Numbered from the stretch's first letter, positions 1-8,884 are shown. The stretch: DNA of 64,000 nt from Clostridium_AD sp050717545 (GCF_050717545.1 NZ_JBOITN010000041.1:1-64000), one strand, 5' to 3'. The notes: generated by a model from the sequence alone, not told the origin. Made by a program: numbers and translations.

Positions 1-93
1 GTTGGGTTAGATACAACAATTATACCAGAAAGAGGGGGGTCATTGCTTTTTTTGTTAAAAGTAGCTACAATCCTTGCAATAGCAGGGTTTTAA
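1..93 (+). CDS. C-terminal end of an unidentified protein (cut by window edge)
   Basis: An open frame enters from the left edge and ends with TAA at 91-93. The visible 30 residues include DTTIIPERGG followed by a hydrophobic run ending in IAGF, so the protein probably ends in a membrane or buried helix. I do not recognise the family from so short a tail. It lies in the same direction as the phosphofructokinase gene 55 bases downstream, with no clear terminator between them, so co-transcription is possible. Confidence 0.4.
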   Translation, partial: VGLDTTIIPERGGSLLFLLKVATILAIAGF

Positions 94-148
94 ATAAATA
101 AAACAAAGATAGTGTTTACACTATCATATCGAAAGGGGAGATTCTTAT

Positions 149-1378
149 ATGAAAAATTGTATTGTCGCGCAATCAGGAGGTCCAACTGCCGTAATAAATG
201 CTAGTGCTATAGGAGTACTAGATGCAAATATTAGTTCTAAATATTATGATAATGTTTATGCTGGCATAAACGGAATACAAGGTATTTTAAACAAACATAT
301 TGTAAACCTATCCAAACTTACCCATGATGAGGTTAAAGGTTTAAAATATACACCTTCATCTGGTCTTGGTTCTTGCAGATATAAATTAAAACCATCTGAA
401 GAAAATGCTCAGGAGTATATAAAACTATTTGAAATATTAGAAGAATATGAAATTAAGACTTTCTTCTATATCGGAGGTAATGATTCTCAAGATACTGTTC
501 ATAAATTTAGTGTTTACGCAAAACAACATAATAAAGATGTAAAATTCATTGGTATTCCTAAAACTATAGATAATGATTTACCAATTATGGATCATACACC
601 CGGCTTTGGTAGTGCAGCAAAATTAATTGCTACATCTGTTCTTGAAAACTTCCTAGACGCAAGCGTGTATCCTGCTAAAGGAGTCTTCATCCTTGAAACA
701 ATGGGTCGTGATACTGGATGGCTCGCAGCTAGTGCTTGCGTTGCAACAATAAACGGCAAACCTGCTGCTGATTTTATATATCTTCCAGAAGTAGCTTTTG
801 ACACTGAGAAATTTTTAAAAGATGTAAAGAAAAAACTTACAGAGAAAAACCATGTTTTCGTAGTAGTATCTGAAGGTATCAGAACTAAAGAAGGTAAATT
901 CCTAGGGGAACTAGAAGGTACAGGTCTTGATAAATTTGGACACGCTCAACTTGGTGGTGTTTGTTCCAACCTTAAAAATTTAATTTTATCTACTGACACT
1001 GCTCAGAAAGTAAGAGTTTTAGAACTTTCTACCATTCAACGTTGCTCTATGCACTGTGCATCCCAAACAGATATTGATGAGGCATATGAAGTAGGTAAAG
1101 CTGCTGCCGATTACTCAATTGATGGAATAAGCGGATACATGATAGGTATAAAAAGACTATCGAATTTGCCTTATAAATCTGAGCCTTTTGCACTTGAAGC
1201 TGTAAAGGTTGCAAATAACATTAAATACTTCCCTAAAGAATGGATTAATGCGCAAGGTAATAATGTTACTAAACAGGCATACGAATACACTCTACCATTA
1301 ATAATTGGTGAGCCAAAAATAGAAATAGAAAATGGTCTTCCAAAATATACATTTTTAGAGGAATCATTTGAGTTATAG
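149..1378 (+). CDS. pfp: Diphosphate-type 6-phosphofructokinase
   Basis: Phosphorylates fructose 6-phosphate to the 1,6-bisphosphate in cytoplasmic glycolysis. Residues 10-13 (GGPT) are the phosphate-binding start of the family, GGNDS is at about 109-113, PKTIDND at about 137-143 with the catalytic Asp, and MGRDTGWLA at about 185-193. In ATP enzymes the corresponding motifs are GGDGS and PGTIDND; the Asp in place of the second Gly and the Lys before TIDND are the known marks of diphosphate users, so I infer PPi as phosphoryl donor, making the step reversible. The 409-residue length fits the family. An AAAGGGGAG site precedes the ATG. Donor choice is inferred from motifs only. Confidence 0.88.
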   Translation: MKNCIVAQSGGPTAVINASAIGVLDANISSKYYDNVYAGINGIQGILNKHIVNLSKLTHDEVKGLKYTPSSGLGSCRYKLKPSEENAQEYIKLFEILEEYEIKTFFYIGGNDSQDTVHKFSVYAKQHNKDVKFIGIPKTIDNDLPIMDHTPGFGSAAKLIATSVLENFLDASVYPAKGVFILETMGRDTGWLAASACVATINGKPAADFIYLPEVAFDTEKFLKDVKKKLTEKNHVFVVVSEGIRTKEGKFLGELEGTGLDKFGHAQLGGVCSNLKNLILSTDTAQKVRVLELSTIQRCSMHCASQTDIDEAYEVGKAAADYSIDGISGYMIGIKRLSNLPYKSEPFALEAVKVANNIKYFPKEWINAQGNNVTKQAYEYTLPLIIGEPKIEIENGLPKYTFLEESFEL

Positions 1379-1404
1379 GTCAGAAATTTAAATATAGCCA
1401 AATA

Positions 1405-1447
1405 ATGCACAGTGTTCTACGAATTTTTTTCGTAGAGCACTGTGCAT
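1405..1447. terminator. Long hairpin between convergent genes
   Basis: A 19-bp stem (one G-T wobble) closes around a T5 loop, between the 3' ends of the phosphofructokinase gene and the convergent membrane-protein gene. There is no long T run after either arm, so it is either a weak bidirectional terminator or a 3'-end stabilising hairpin. Confidence 0.6.
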
Positions 1448-1453
1448 TCAATA

Positions 1454-2092
1454 TTAAGACAATGGATTTTCATTACCATATTTAAAATAAATTAATGAAT
1501 TCAAAAATCTTTGGTATTTACTAATTTCAGAGCTAACTTCACGTCCTCTAAATACTACAATTGATATAACTTCCCATAAAAATACCCAACCACCTATATT
1601 AAATCCTTGTTGAATAGTCCCTAAAACTATATTATCACCAATAACTGTACTTAAAAAAACAGAAACTGCTAGCAAACTAAATGAAGATAATAGATATTTG
1701 AATAACCTACGATAATTTTCCTTTAAGGTTTTAATTTCTTGATGCAAGTAGAAGGAGTAATAGGTTTTAATACCCCCAATTAAAACTTCTTCACGACTAA
1801 CATCTTTCTCTTCTTTAGGCAAATAAAAACATATATCTACTCCGTGTTTGGCTGGAATCTCCTCAAAACAATTTTCAAGAAAAATTGCTAAATCCGGATC
1901 CATGTCTCTTTTTTTAAAAGGAGCACGATCCCATTCATTAAATATATCAGTATATTTATCTATAGCTACTTGTATAACGTAATTTCCAGTAATACTGTTT
2001 TTCTCGTAAATTTTTTGAAGATAATCACTTTTTTTCGGTTTCATGGTTTTTCCCTTCCACTTAGTACTCATGCTCTGCAATACATTTTGCAT
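1454..2092 (-). CDS. Uncharacterised two-helix membrane protein
   Basis: I do not recognise a named function. The 212-residue protein has a soluble N-terminal part of about 135 residues rich in charged residues, then two hydrophobic segments (about 137-158 and 166-185) and a short tail ending NENPLS. The topology suggests a cytoplasmic domain anchored by a helical hairpin. Two starts are possible: ATG at 2092 behind GAAGGG, and an internal ATG 16 codons later behind GGAAGGG; the shorter form begins MKPKKSDYLQ. It stands alone, convergent with the phosphofructokinase gene. No partner is suggested by context. Confidence 0.6.
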   Translation of the reverse strand: MQNVLQSMSTKWKGKTMKPKKSDYLQKIYEKNSITGNYVIQVAIDKYTDIFNEWDRAPFKKRDMDPDLAIFLENCFEEIPAKHGVDICFYLPKEEKDVSREEVLIGGIKTYYSFYLHQEIKTLKENYRRLFKYLLSSFSLLAVSVFLSTVIGDNIVLGTIQQGFNIGGWVFLWEVISIVVFRGREVSSEISKYQRFLNSLIYFKYGNENPLS

Positions 2093-2286
2093 TTTATCAA
2101 CCCTTCATAACCAATTCAGTTATGTTTTATTATACAACTCTTAGCCAAAATAGCCAAGTAGCACCATTCTAGATAGTTTACCAATTATTGAATCTATTCA
2201 TGCTATACTCTAGTTATCGCATACGTCCTCATGTTTAGACTAACATTTTACAAATATTAGAAATAGAATCCTTTTTATTCCTAATA

Positions 2287-2323
2287 TTAAATCATCTCCT
2301 TGGTCGCTGAAATGTCGTTAAAA
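2287..2323 (+). repeat. Dispersed intergenic repeat, copy A
   Basis: One of four copies of an element with consensus TTAAATCATCTCC, three variable bases, then GGAGCTGAAATGTCGTTA. This copy has TGGTCGC in place of the usual GGAGC core and its right end runs into the stop codon of the prepilin peptidase gene. Other copies are at 5666-5699, 37992-38026 and 48580-48612. Confidence 0.75.
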
Positions 2324-3100
2324 GCTGTAGAAGGTACCTAAATACCAATTTAAAATTTTTTCTCCCCAAATCATCATAATAAATGTCGCCGTTATAATAG
2401 ATGGACCAAAAGGCATTTCTGATCTACCATTTTTCTTTTTAAATTTTAATAAATAAATGCCAATAATTCCACCAATCATAAAAGAAAAGAACACCATAGC
2501 AAATGTTAATTTAAATCCTAAAAACAGGCCGCAAAGCCCACAAATTTCTACATCTCCCCAACCCATACCTTCTGTTTTAAGAATAAGTTTTGACATTAAA
2601 ATAATAAAAGTTATAATACCTGCGCCTAATAATCCACCATACAAGTAGGTTACCACTGGTTCTCCTATGTAAAAATTAGCTCCTAAGAGCACAAAACCCA
2701 TAGCAATTGCAACCCATGTCGTAGTTGTGTATACCTCCATAGTATCATAATCTATCATAGCTATAACTATTAAAAATGGTATAAGAACCAAAAATCGTAG
2801 AAGGTAAATACCTATTCCATATTGAAAATAAGTTAATAAAAAAAGTATACCTGTCATTAGTTCCACCAGTGTATATCTACTAGATATTTTTTCACCACAG
2901 TTTCTACATTTCCCTCTTAAAATAACCCAGCTAAGCACTGGAATAAGATCATAATGTTTAATATCGTTACCACAAGAAGTGCAATGAGACGAAGGATATA
3001 CTATATTCTCCCCTCTTGGAATTCTATATATGCATACATTTAAAAAGCTACCTATTAATAGTCCAAAAATAAAAATATATATAACAAAGATAAATTGCAC
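2318..3100 (-). CDS. pilD: Type IV prepilin peptidase (A24 family)
   Basis: Membrane aspartic protease that removes the leader of prepilins and N-methylates the new end. Residues Cys40, Cys43, Cys65 and Cys68 form the CxxC...CxxC zinc-binding loop of the methyltransferase domain between helices 1 and 2. Catalytic Asp candidates are in MIDYDT (about 117-119) and in GWGD (Asp183). About seven hydrophobic segments follow, as in the family; 260 residues is the usual length. It lies downstream of a pilin gene on the same strand, and its likely substrates also include the minor prepilins at 58.5-62.1 kb. Confidence 0.92.
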   Translation of the reverse strand: MQFIFVIYIFIFGLLIGSFLNVCIYRIPRGENIVYPSSHCTSCGNDIKHYDLIPVLSWVILRGKCRNCGEKISSRYTLVELMTGILFLLTYFQYGIGIYLLRFLVLIPFLIVIAMIDYDTMEVYTTTTWVAIAMGFVLLGANFYIGEPVVTYLYGGLLGAGIITFIILMSKLILKTEGMGWGDVEICGLCGLFLGFKLTFAMVFFSFMIGGIIGIYLLKFKKKNGRSEMPFGPSIITATFIMMIWGEKILNWYLGTFYSF

Positions 3101-3297
3101 GGTTAAATCCCCCCTTAAACTTTCTTTCTACTTAGATATAATAGAGCATTGTTTATATATATTAAAGTTGTTTTATATAAACTGTAACTCTATTGTATTT
3201 ATTTCCATTATTACTTTAACATATTTAGGGGAATTATAATATCAAAAATATTTATAAACTTTGGATAAACGAATAAATAAGATTACTAAATTACATA

Positions 3298-3744
3298 TTA
3301 TTCGGGTGGATAGGTCCCACTCTGTGTAGGGTACAAAACATAATCTACTCCTACGGCATCCGCACCAGTGTGAACATAAACCTCAACATTGTCACTACTA
3401 TCAATTTTAACATAAAACTCACCGCTACTAACCGCCTTAACGGAAGGAGTCACCTGAATATACGATTTTATTTCGTCTCCCACAGAATGTCCATTGGCAT
3501 AAGTTGATTTGGTTATACCCTCTTTATAAATAAGTGTATTTGTTGTATCTCCAATAACTCTTGCACTGGCAATATCAGCCTTTATTTTAGCATCCTTTTG
3601 TATTCCGCTAAACTTAGGCACCGCAATTGCTGTTAAAATCCCAATAATCGAAATAACAATTATAAGCTCGATCAGAGTAAACCCCTTTTTTTTCATACTT
3701 TTTAACATGTTTTGTTTTAAAATTTTTTTTGAAATAGTCGCCAT
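3298..3744 (-). CDS. pilA: Type IV major pilin-like prepilin
   Basis: Structural pilin precursor. The leader ends KKKG at residues 18-21, cleavage would be before Phe22, and the mature chain starts FTLIELIIV with Glu at +5 (Glu26), followed by the hydrophobic alpha-1 helix and a small globular domain, 148 residues in all. The leader is long (21 residues), with two possible internal starts, but AAGGAGGAG seven bases before the ATG at 3744 supports the full length. The mature domain has no cysteine, so no disulfide-bonded D-region is expected. The peptidase gene follows about 200 bases downstream. Confidence 0.9.
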   Translation of the reverse strand: MATISKKILKQNMLKSMKKKGFTLIELIIVISIIGILTAIAVPKFSGIQKDAKIKADIASARVIGDTTNTLIYKEGITKSTYANGHSVGDEIKSYIQVTPSVKAVSSGEFYVKIDSSDNVEVYVHTGADAVGVDYVLYPTQSGTYPPE

Positions 3745-3828
3745 AAAAATACTCCTCCTTAAGCTATTTAAAATTTATATATCTCAATTATTGCCAAGAA
3801 AGAGTGTTTCTTATTCAATATATTTCTA

Positions 3829-5532
3829 TTATTGCTTTACAAAGAGTTTTATAAAATCAAATTTCTTATAATCAAATAACCCTCTAGATGTAATTTTAAC
3901 TTCAGGTATTACAGGAAGCGACATAAACGATAAACTAATAAAAGGATCATATTCTTCACGTACGCCAAACCCCCTAGCAATTCGACTCAGCCTATTTAGA
4001 TGCTCTGCAACTAAATACGGCGATTCAAATGTCATTATTCCTGCAATAGGTAAACTGAGCTGCGCTATAACCTTTCCGCCAGACACCATAGCTATTCCTC
4101 CACCAATAGAAACAAGCGTATTAACCGCTACCTCCATATCATTATCATTGTCCCCAACTACTATGACATTATGAGAATCATGGGCAATTGTTTGTGCTAT
4201 TGAGCAATGCTTTAATCCTAATCCTTCTATAAATCCGACAAAATATTTACCTGTATTATGATGTCTTTCAATTACCGCTATTTTTAATATATCTTTTTCT
4301 ACCATCCTCTTTATATATCCAAGCTTGCTTTCTATTTTCCTATGCACTAATTTAGTTTCAAGGGAACTCGGAATTAATTTTATTACATTTACAATTGAGG
4401 CTTTACTTTCAATCTTAAAAATTTTACTATCAATAAAATCCATATGCATAGAAGATTTAACATTTATTCTAACTTGTTTTTTATCAGGTACTTCTTTATA
4501 TTCTTTACCATCTTTAATAACTTTTATTATATTTAGTGCCTTTAAGCTTTCAAATAATACTAAATCTGCTTTATATCCTGGGGCTATAGCTCCTCTATCC
4601 TTTAAATCATAACATTTAGCTGCATTATGTGACGCCATTATATATGCTTTTATAGGATTAAGTCCTTGTTTTATAGAAATCCTGATACAGTTATCTATAG
4701 ATCCAATATCGAGTAAATCATCTATATGCTTATCATCAGTGCAAAATAAAAATCTTGTGAAATTACGATTATTAACAGCTGGAAGTAGGGCCTTTAGATT
4801 TCTTGCAGCAGATCCCTCTCTGAGCATTACGTACATTCCTCTGCTAACTTTTAGTAATGCCTCCTTTACAGTGGTACTTTCATGATCAGTTTTTATCCCA
4901 CAGCTTAAGCATGCGTTAAGCTCCTTCGGTGATATATTAGAGCAGTGACCATCAATATGCATATTTCTTGCCACATCTATTTTTTTTAATATACTCTCAT
5001 CATTATTTACAACTGCAGGCACATCCATTACTTCGCCAAGACCTAAAACTTTACCATTATTAATTAATTCTTCTAAATCCTCAGCTTTAAGCACATATCC
5101 ACTGTCCTCAAATTTTGTAGCTGGAACACAAGATGGTAACATGAAATATATATCTATTGGCGCTTCCTTACTATTATCTATCATTAAATTAACGCCATTC
5201 ATTCCGCAAACGTTCGCGATTTCATGTGGATCAGCTATTACTGTAGTTACACCTTTTTTAATTACTATTTCTCCAAATCGTTCGGGCATAATCATGGATG
5301 ATTCTATGTGTACATGTGCATCAATGAAGCCCGGGGTCACATATAGATTCGAGCAATCTATTTGAACCACCCCCGTGTACTGTCCAATTCCTATAATAGT
5401 ATCTCCAGTTATTGCAATATCCCCTTTATCTATACTCTCTGTAAACACATTTATAAAATTTGCATTCTTTAGAACCAAATCCGCCTTAATTCTACCCATA
5501 GCCGAATCAATGTTTTTTTTAGCCTGCTCCAT
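3829..5532 (-). CDS. ade: Adenine deaminase
   Basis: Converts adenine to hypoxanthine and ammonia in purine salvage. The amidohydrolase metal motif DAHVHIESS starts at residue 71 and DPHEIANVCG at 101, both diagnostic of the bacterial Ade family; GHCSN further on supplies a further metal-ligand His. The C-terminal half (NVIVVGDNDNDM, GGGIAMVSGGK) matches the family's second domain. The 567-residue length is typical. GAGGTGGG precedes the ATG. I looked for a purine riboswitch upstream and did not find one. Confidence 0.93.
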   Translation of the reverse strand: MEQAKKNIDSAMGRIKADLVLKNANFINVFTESIDKGDIAITGDTIIGIGQYTGVVQIDCSNLYVTPGFIDAHVHIESSMIMPERFGEIVIKKGVTTVIADPHEIANVCGMNGVNLMIDNSKEAPIDIYFMLPSCVPATKFEDSGYVLKAEDLEELINNGKVLGLGEVMDVPAVVNNDESILKKIDVARNMHIDGHCSNISPKELNACLSCGIKTDHESTTVKEALLKVSRGMYVMLREGSAARNLKALLPAVNNRNFTRFLFCTDDKHIDDLLDIGSIDNCIRISIKQGLNPIKAYIMASHNAAKCYDLKDRGAIAPGYKADLVLFESLKALNIIKVIKDGKEYKEVPDKKQVRINVKSSMHMDFIDSKIFKIESKASIVNVIKLIPSSLETKLVHRKIESKLGYIKRMVEKDILKIAVIERHHNTGKYFVGFIEGLGLKHCSIAQTIAHDSHNVIVVGDNDNDMEVAVNTLVSIGGGIAMVSGGKVIAQLSLPIAGIMTFESPYLVAEHLNRLSRIARGFGVREEYDPFISLSFMSLPVIPEVKITSRGLFDYKKFDFIKLFVKQ

Positions 5533-5665
5533 ATACTTCCCACCTCATTTTTAAATAATATCATTATATTAAATTATTATGTCTACACTAAATTGTTATC
5601 CTTATATTAAATTATTACATAATGCGCTTTAGTATTCCTTTTTGATAAGTTAATTATAAATTTTT

Positions 5666-5699
5666 TAACGACATTTCAGCTCCGAAGGAGATGATTTAA
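5666..5699 (-). repeat. Dispersed intergenic repeat, copy B
   Basis: Reads on the minus strand as the same consensus as copy A, with core CTCC-TTC-GGAG giving a small hairpin. It lies between ade and the terminator of the RNase H-like gene and is the best preserved copy. Confidence 0.8.
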
Positions 5700-5701
5700 C
5701 A

Positions 5702-5730
5702 AATAAAAAAAACACAGCTATTGCTGTGTT
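5702..5730 (-). terminator. Rho-independent terminator overlapping a stop codon
   Basis: On the minus strand AACACAGC, loop AATA, GCTGTGTT is followed by a T run. The stop codon TAG of the gene ending at 5718 lies across the loop, so the left arm is coding sequence for the last residues (ITQQ). Confidence 0.85.
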
Positions 5731-6395
5731 ATATTTTCCTCTGTTTTTAAACCTATTCTATTGTACCAATCAACATAAATATAGAATAAACTAACAACAT
5801 CCTGTTGATTATATAGAAGTATTTTTTCTTTTTTCTCTGGAGGCATTCTATTTATATAATCATTATCTTTTACTATTTTACCAAAGGTTTTAGCTAGATT
5901 AGATCCACTTATTACTTCACTTTCGCGGTCAATTTCAAATATCTTTTCTAAAGCTTTAAGACCAATACATTTACCCTCAGATTTTTCATAACATTTTTGT
6001 AAATCTATTTCTTCAAAATACCCCTCTAATATGAAATCAATTTTATGGGCTTTTAATAAATAGTTTATAACTGTAAAATCATTATTCCCTGAAAATGTAA
6101 TAATATATTTCTTATTATATTTCATTTTCATTTCTTCAAAATAATCTTTAGCTAAAGATAATATTTGTATTGCATCTTTTTTATTTTCTGCCATATATTG
6201 AGTAACCTTTATTTCATTAGTTATTTCGTCATAATAGCAACACCCAAAAACTCCAATACATATGGGCTTCTTATAAATATAATGCTCTAAATCAAAAAAT
6301 AATGCATCTTTAAATATTTGTTTATTTCCATTTATGTCATATGAACCGTCCGTTGAAATTTCCCCTACTTTAACACTACTAAATTTTGTAATCAC
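5718..6395 (-). CDS. RNase H-like exonuclease-fold protein (YprB-type domain)
   Basis: A 225-residue protein resembling the predicted 3'-5' exonuclease domain of the YprB/RNase_H_2 group. ALFFDLEHY (Asp35, Glu37) would be the first acidic pair, the segment FSGNNDFTVINYL the second site, and YNQQDVVSLFYIYVDW near the C-terminus the last Asp. It is shorter in the N-terminal half than its relative at 8924-9631 but shares the order of motifs, so the two are probably paralogues. Nuclease activity is inferred from fold only. It faces away from feoA. Confidence 0.7.
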   Translation of the reverse strand: MITKFSSVKVGEISTDGSYDINGNKQIFKDALFFDLEHYIYKKPICIGVFGCCYYDEITNEIKVTQYMAENKKDAIQILSLAKDYFEEMKMKYNKKYIITFSGNNDFTVINYLLKAHKIDFILEGYFEEIDLQKCYEKSEGKCIGLKALEKIFEIDRESEVISGSNLAKTFGKIVKDNDYINRMPPEKKEKILLYNQQDVVSLFYIYVDWYNRIGLKTEENITQQ

Positions 6396-6554
6396 AATAT
6401 CACTCTTTCCTACTAAGTTTTCTAAAAATAAAACACATTAATTTGAAAATTTATACTTATCTAATTTAAAACACTGATATACATATGTTATCACATTTCT
6501 ACTATTATTTGAAAGCATTTTGATAAATTTAATAAATTATCCGTTTGTTTTATA

Positions 6555-6583
6555 TTGACACTAATAAATAACCATGTTAAAAT
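6555..6583 (+). promoter_or_regulatory. Promoter of the feo operon
   Basis: A perfect -35 TTGACA (6555-6560), a 17-base spacer and -10 TAAAAT (6578-6583). Transcription would start near 6590, leaving a leader of about 20-30 bases. Confidence 0.8.
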
Positions 6584-6602
6584 GATATTGAGAATTATTT
6601 TC
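6584..6602 (+). promoter_or_regulatory. Fur-like box over the feo transcription start
   Basis: GATATTGAGAATTATTTTC matches 15 of 19 positions of the classical Fur box GATAATGATAATCATTATC. It begins one base after the -10 hexamer, so bound repressor would cover the start site, as expected for iron-repressed feo genes. Confidence 0.75.
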
Positions 6603-6610
6603 ATTGAGGA

Positions 6611-6850
6611 GTGATTGTTATAAGCATTTATGATTTAAAGCCAGGAGACAAAGCATTTATTCATTCAGTTTGCGGCGATGATAAGTTTGCAAAAAGATTA
6701 CTCGCATTAGGTTTCATTGAAGGCACTGAAGTTAAATTAGTAGCTGCAGCCCCTCTAGGCGACCCTCTAATTGTAAATTTACGTGGTTTTAATTTAGCTA
6801 TTAGAAAAAATGACGCTAAAAACATATATATTAAAAAATCATACTTATAG
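6611..6850 (+). CDS. feoA: FeoA ferrous iron transport regulator/partner
   Basis: Small SH3-like cytoplasmic protein that works with FeoB. The sequence LKPGDKAFI, LALGFIEGTEV and PLIVNLRGFNLAIRK is typical over the whole length. The start is odd: the only standard codon is GTG at 6611, but GAGGAG at 6605-6610 touches it directly. The spacing used by the similar GAGGAGTGATAATT-ATG leader at 21639 would instead place initiation at the ATA codon 6620, giving 76 residues beginning (M)SIYDLKPGDK. A former ATG may have mutated to ATA. feoB follows 27 bases downstream. Confidence 0.88.
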   Translation: MIVISIYDLKPGDKAFIHSVCGDDKFAKRLLALGFIEGTEVKLVAAAPLGDPLIVNLRGFNLAIRKNDAKNIYIKKSYL

Positions 6851-6877
6851 TCTGAGAACATAACAAGGAGGTCTTAA

Positions 6878-8641
6878 ATGATTACTGCTGCTTTACTAGG
6901 TAATCCTAATGTTGGTAAAACAACTCTATTTAACGCACTAACGGGTTCTAACCAATACGTAGGTAATTGGGCTGGAGTAACAGTAGAAAAAAAAGAAGGT
7001 TTTATTGATAATGAAATTAAAATTGTTGATTTACCTGGCATTTATGCTATGGACACTTATTCAAACGAAGAAAAAGTTTCCAAAGAATTCCTAGAAACCG
7101 GAAAAGTTGATGTAATTATAAACATTGTTGATGCGTCAAGCCTTGATAGGAATTTATACCTTACAACTCAATTAAAACAATTTAATAAACCTATAATTTT
7201 GGTACTCAACATGGTGGACGTAGCAATATTTAAAGGAATAGATATTAATTTCAACCTTTTAGCCGAAAAATTAGGCGTAACCATAATACCTATAATAGCT
7301 TCAAAAGGTAAAGGTATTTCTGATGTTCACAATTGCCTCCTAAAAAAAGATTACATAACTTCTTCTTTAAATACTTTAAAGTTTAAAGATGAAAAAGAAA
7401 CTTATGCATACATTGAAGACTTATTAAAATCTTGCATTAATAAAAAAGTAACTAATAAAACCACTGTTTCCGAGAAAATAGATAAAATCGTTCTTAATAA
7501 AATAATTGCATACCCGCTATTTTTTATAAGTTTATTTATAATATTTATGTTTACATTTAATTGGGTTGGACAACCTTTAGCTGATATACTAGATAGTTTA
7601 CTTAATGATTATTTTGTTCCATTTTTAACTGATTTACTTGCAAGCAACAGCGTTTGGTTTTCTTCACTACTAATCGATGGTATCATAGGCGGAGTTGGTT
7701 CCGTAATAGTTTTTTTACCAGTTATCCTTGCACTATTTTTAGGTATTTCATTTTTAGAAGACAGTGGATACATGGCAAGAGCTGCTTTTATAATGGATAA
7801 ACTAATGAGAAAAATGGGTTTATCAGGTAAAGCTTTTATACCCCTAATTGTTGGTTTCGGTTGCTCTGTTCCTGCAATAATGTCTGCTAGAACTCTAGAG
7901 AGTGATAAAGACAGGAAATTAACAGCACTTTTAGTGCCACTTATGTCTTGTAATGCTAGGCTTCCAGTTTATGCATTATTTGCATCAGTATTTTTCCCAG
8001 GCAACGAAACGGTCATGGTATTTTCATTATATTTAATGGGAATTGGTTTAGCTTTTGGAATTGGTCTTTTATTTAAAAATACCTTGTTTAAAAAGAATGA
8101 AGAACCTTTTATTATAGAATTACCTGAATATAAATTACCACAACCAATAGTTTTATTAAAACATACTTGGGATAAAGGAAAAGGATTTTTGAAGAAAGCT
8201 GGTACTATAATATTCTCAATTTCCGTAATAGTATGGTTTTTATCAAATTTTAATACTTCAGGTATGGTTGATATAAATATTAGTTTTTTAGCTAGTATTG
8301 GTAGATTTATAAACCCAATATTTATTCCACTTGGATTTGCTACATGGCAGAATTCAGTAGCCCTATTAACTGGCCTTATGGCTAAGGAAGTTGTTGTTGG
8401 TACAATGGGCGTTATATATAGTGGAAATTTGCAACATGCTTTATCTAACTATTTCTCTCCATTATCTGCTTACAGTTTTTTAGTTTTTGTATTATTATAC
8501 ACTCCTTGTGTATCAGTAATCGCTACTATGAAAAAAGAATATGGAAATAAAATGGCGATTTTTTCTGTATCCTATCAGTTAATATTAGCCTGGGTAGTTT
8601 CTTTTATAATATTTAATGTAGGTAGTCTTTTCATAGGGTAA
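6878..8641 (+). CDS. feoB: FeoB ferrous iron transporter
   Basis: Inner-membrane Fe(II) importer with a cytoplasmic G domain. G1 is GNPNVGKTT (8-16), G3 DLPG (about 50-53), G4 LNMVD (about 110-114), G5-like SKGKG. The membrane part contains two Gate-type regions, with GFGCSVPAIMSARTLES and MSCNARLPVYALF (Cys in the first Gate), then TPCVSVIATMKKEYG in the second. At 587 residues it is at the short end of the family, with a compact linker after the G domain and no C-terminal extension. AAGGAGG precedes the ATG. Transcribed with feoA and the small Cys-rich gene. Confidence 0.95.
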   Translation: MITAALLGNPNVGKTTLFNALTGSNQYVGNWAGVTVEKKEGFIDNEIKIVDLPGIYAMDTYSNEEKVSKEFLETGKVDVIINIVDASSLDRNLYLTTQLKQFNKPIILVLNMVDVAIFKGIDINFNLLAEKLGVTIIPIIASKGKGISDVHNCLLKKDYITSSLNTLKFKDEKETYAYIEDLLKSCINKKVTNKTTVSEKIDKIVLNKIIAYPLFFISLFIIFMFTFNWVGQPLADILDSLLNDYFVPFLTDLLASNSVWFSSLLIDGIIGGVGSVIVFLPVILALFLGISFLEDSGYMARAAFIMDKLMRKMGLSGKAFIPLIVGFGCSVPAIMSARTLESDKDRKLTALLVPLMSCNARLPVYALFASVFFPGNETVMVFSLYLMGIGLAFGIGLLFKNTLFKKNEEPFIIELPEYKLPQPIVLLKHTWDKGKGFLKKAGTIIFSISVIVWFLSNFNTSGMVDINISFLASIGRFINPIFIPLGFATWQNSVALLTGLMAKEVVVGTMGVIYSGNLQHALSNYFSPLSAYSFLVFVLLYTPCVSVIATMKKEYGNKMAIFSVSYQLILAWVVSFIIFNVGSLFIG

Positions 8642-8682
8642 AAAAATATAATTAGTATAAACTATAAAGAGGTGATGCTAGC

Positions 8683-8838
8683 ATGGAATTTATTATAGTT
8701 GGTGTGATTGTTATTGCTGCAGGATATATTTTGTACACCAATATAAAAAAGCGAGCAAAAGGTGATTGCGGTTGTGGAACTGGCTGTAAAGGCTGTACTC
8801 ATGAATGTGATACAACGCACCAAGATAAAATTAAATAA
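8683..8838 (+). CDS. FeoB-associated Cys-rich membrane peptide
   Basis: A 51-residue protein: one N-terminal membrane helix (IIVGVIVIAAGYILYT) followed by basic residues and a cysteine cluster CGCGTGCKGCTHEC. This matches the FeoB-associated Cys-rich membrane protein family that follows feoB in many Firmicutes. A metal-handling or Feo-complex stabilising role is an inference from that linkage. AAAGAGGTGATG precedes the ATG at 8683, 41 bases after feoB. Confidence 0.85.
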   Translation: MEFIIVGVIVIAAGYILYTNIKKRAKGDCGCGTGCKGCTHECDTTHQDKIK

Positions 8839-8884
8839 AAAGTAGCATCAAGATATATAAATATACCTTGATGCTACTTTTTTA
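8839..8884. terminator. Terminator of the feo operon
   Basis: A 14-bp perfect stem (AAAGTAGCATCAAG with its complement) followed by T6; the A run on the left side lets it serve the convergent gene at 8924 too. Confidence 0.9.

Noticed and set aside
5533..5717. Possible purine riboswitch before adenine deaminase
   Set aside because: The conserved purine aptamer segments are not present on the minus strand; only repeat copy B and AT-rich sequence are seen.
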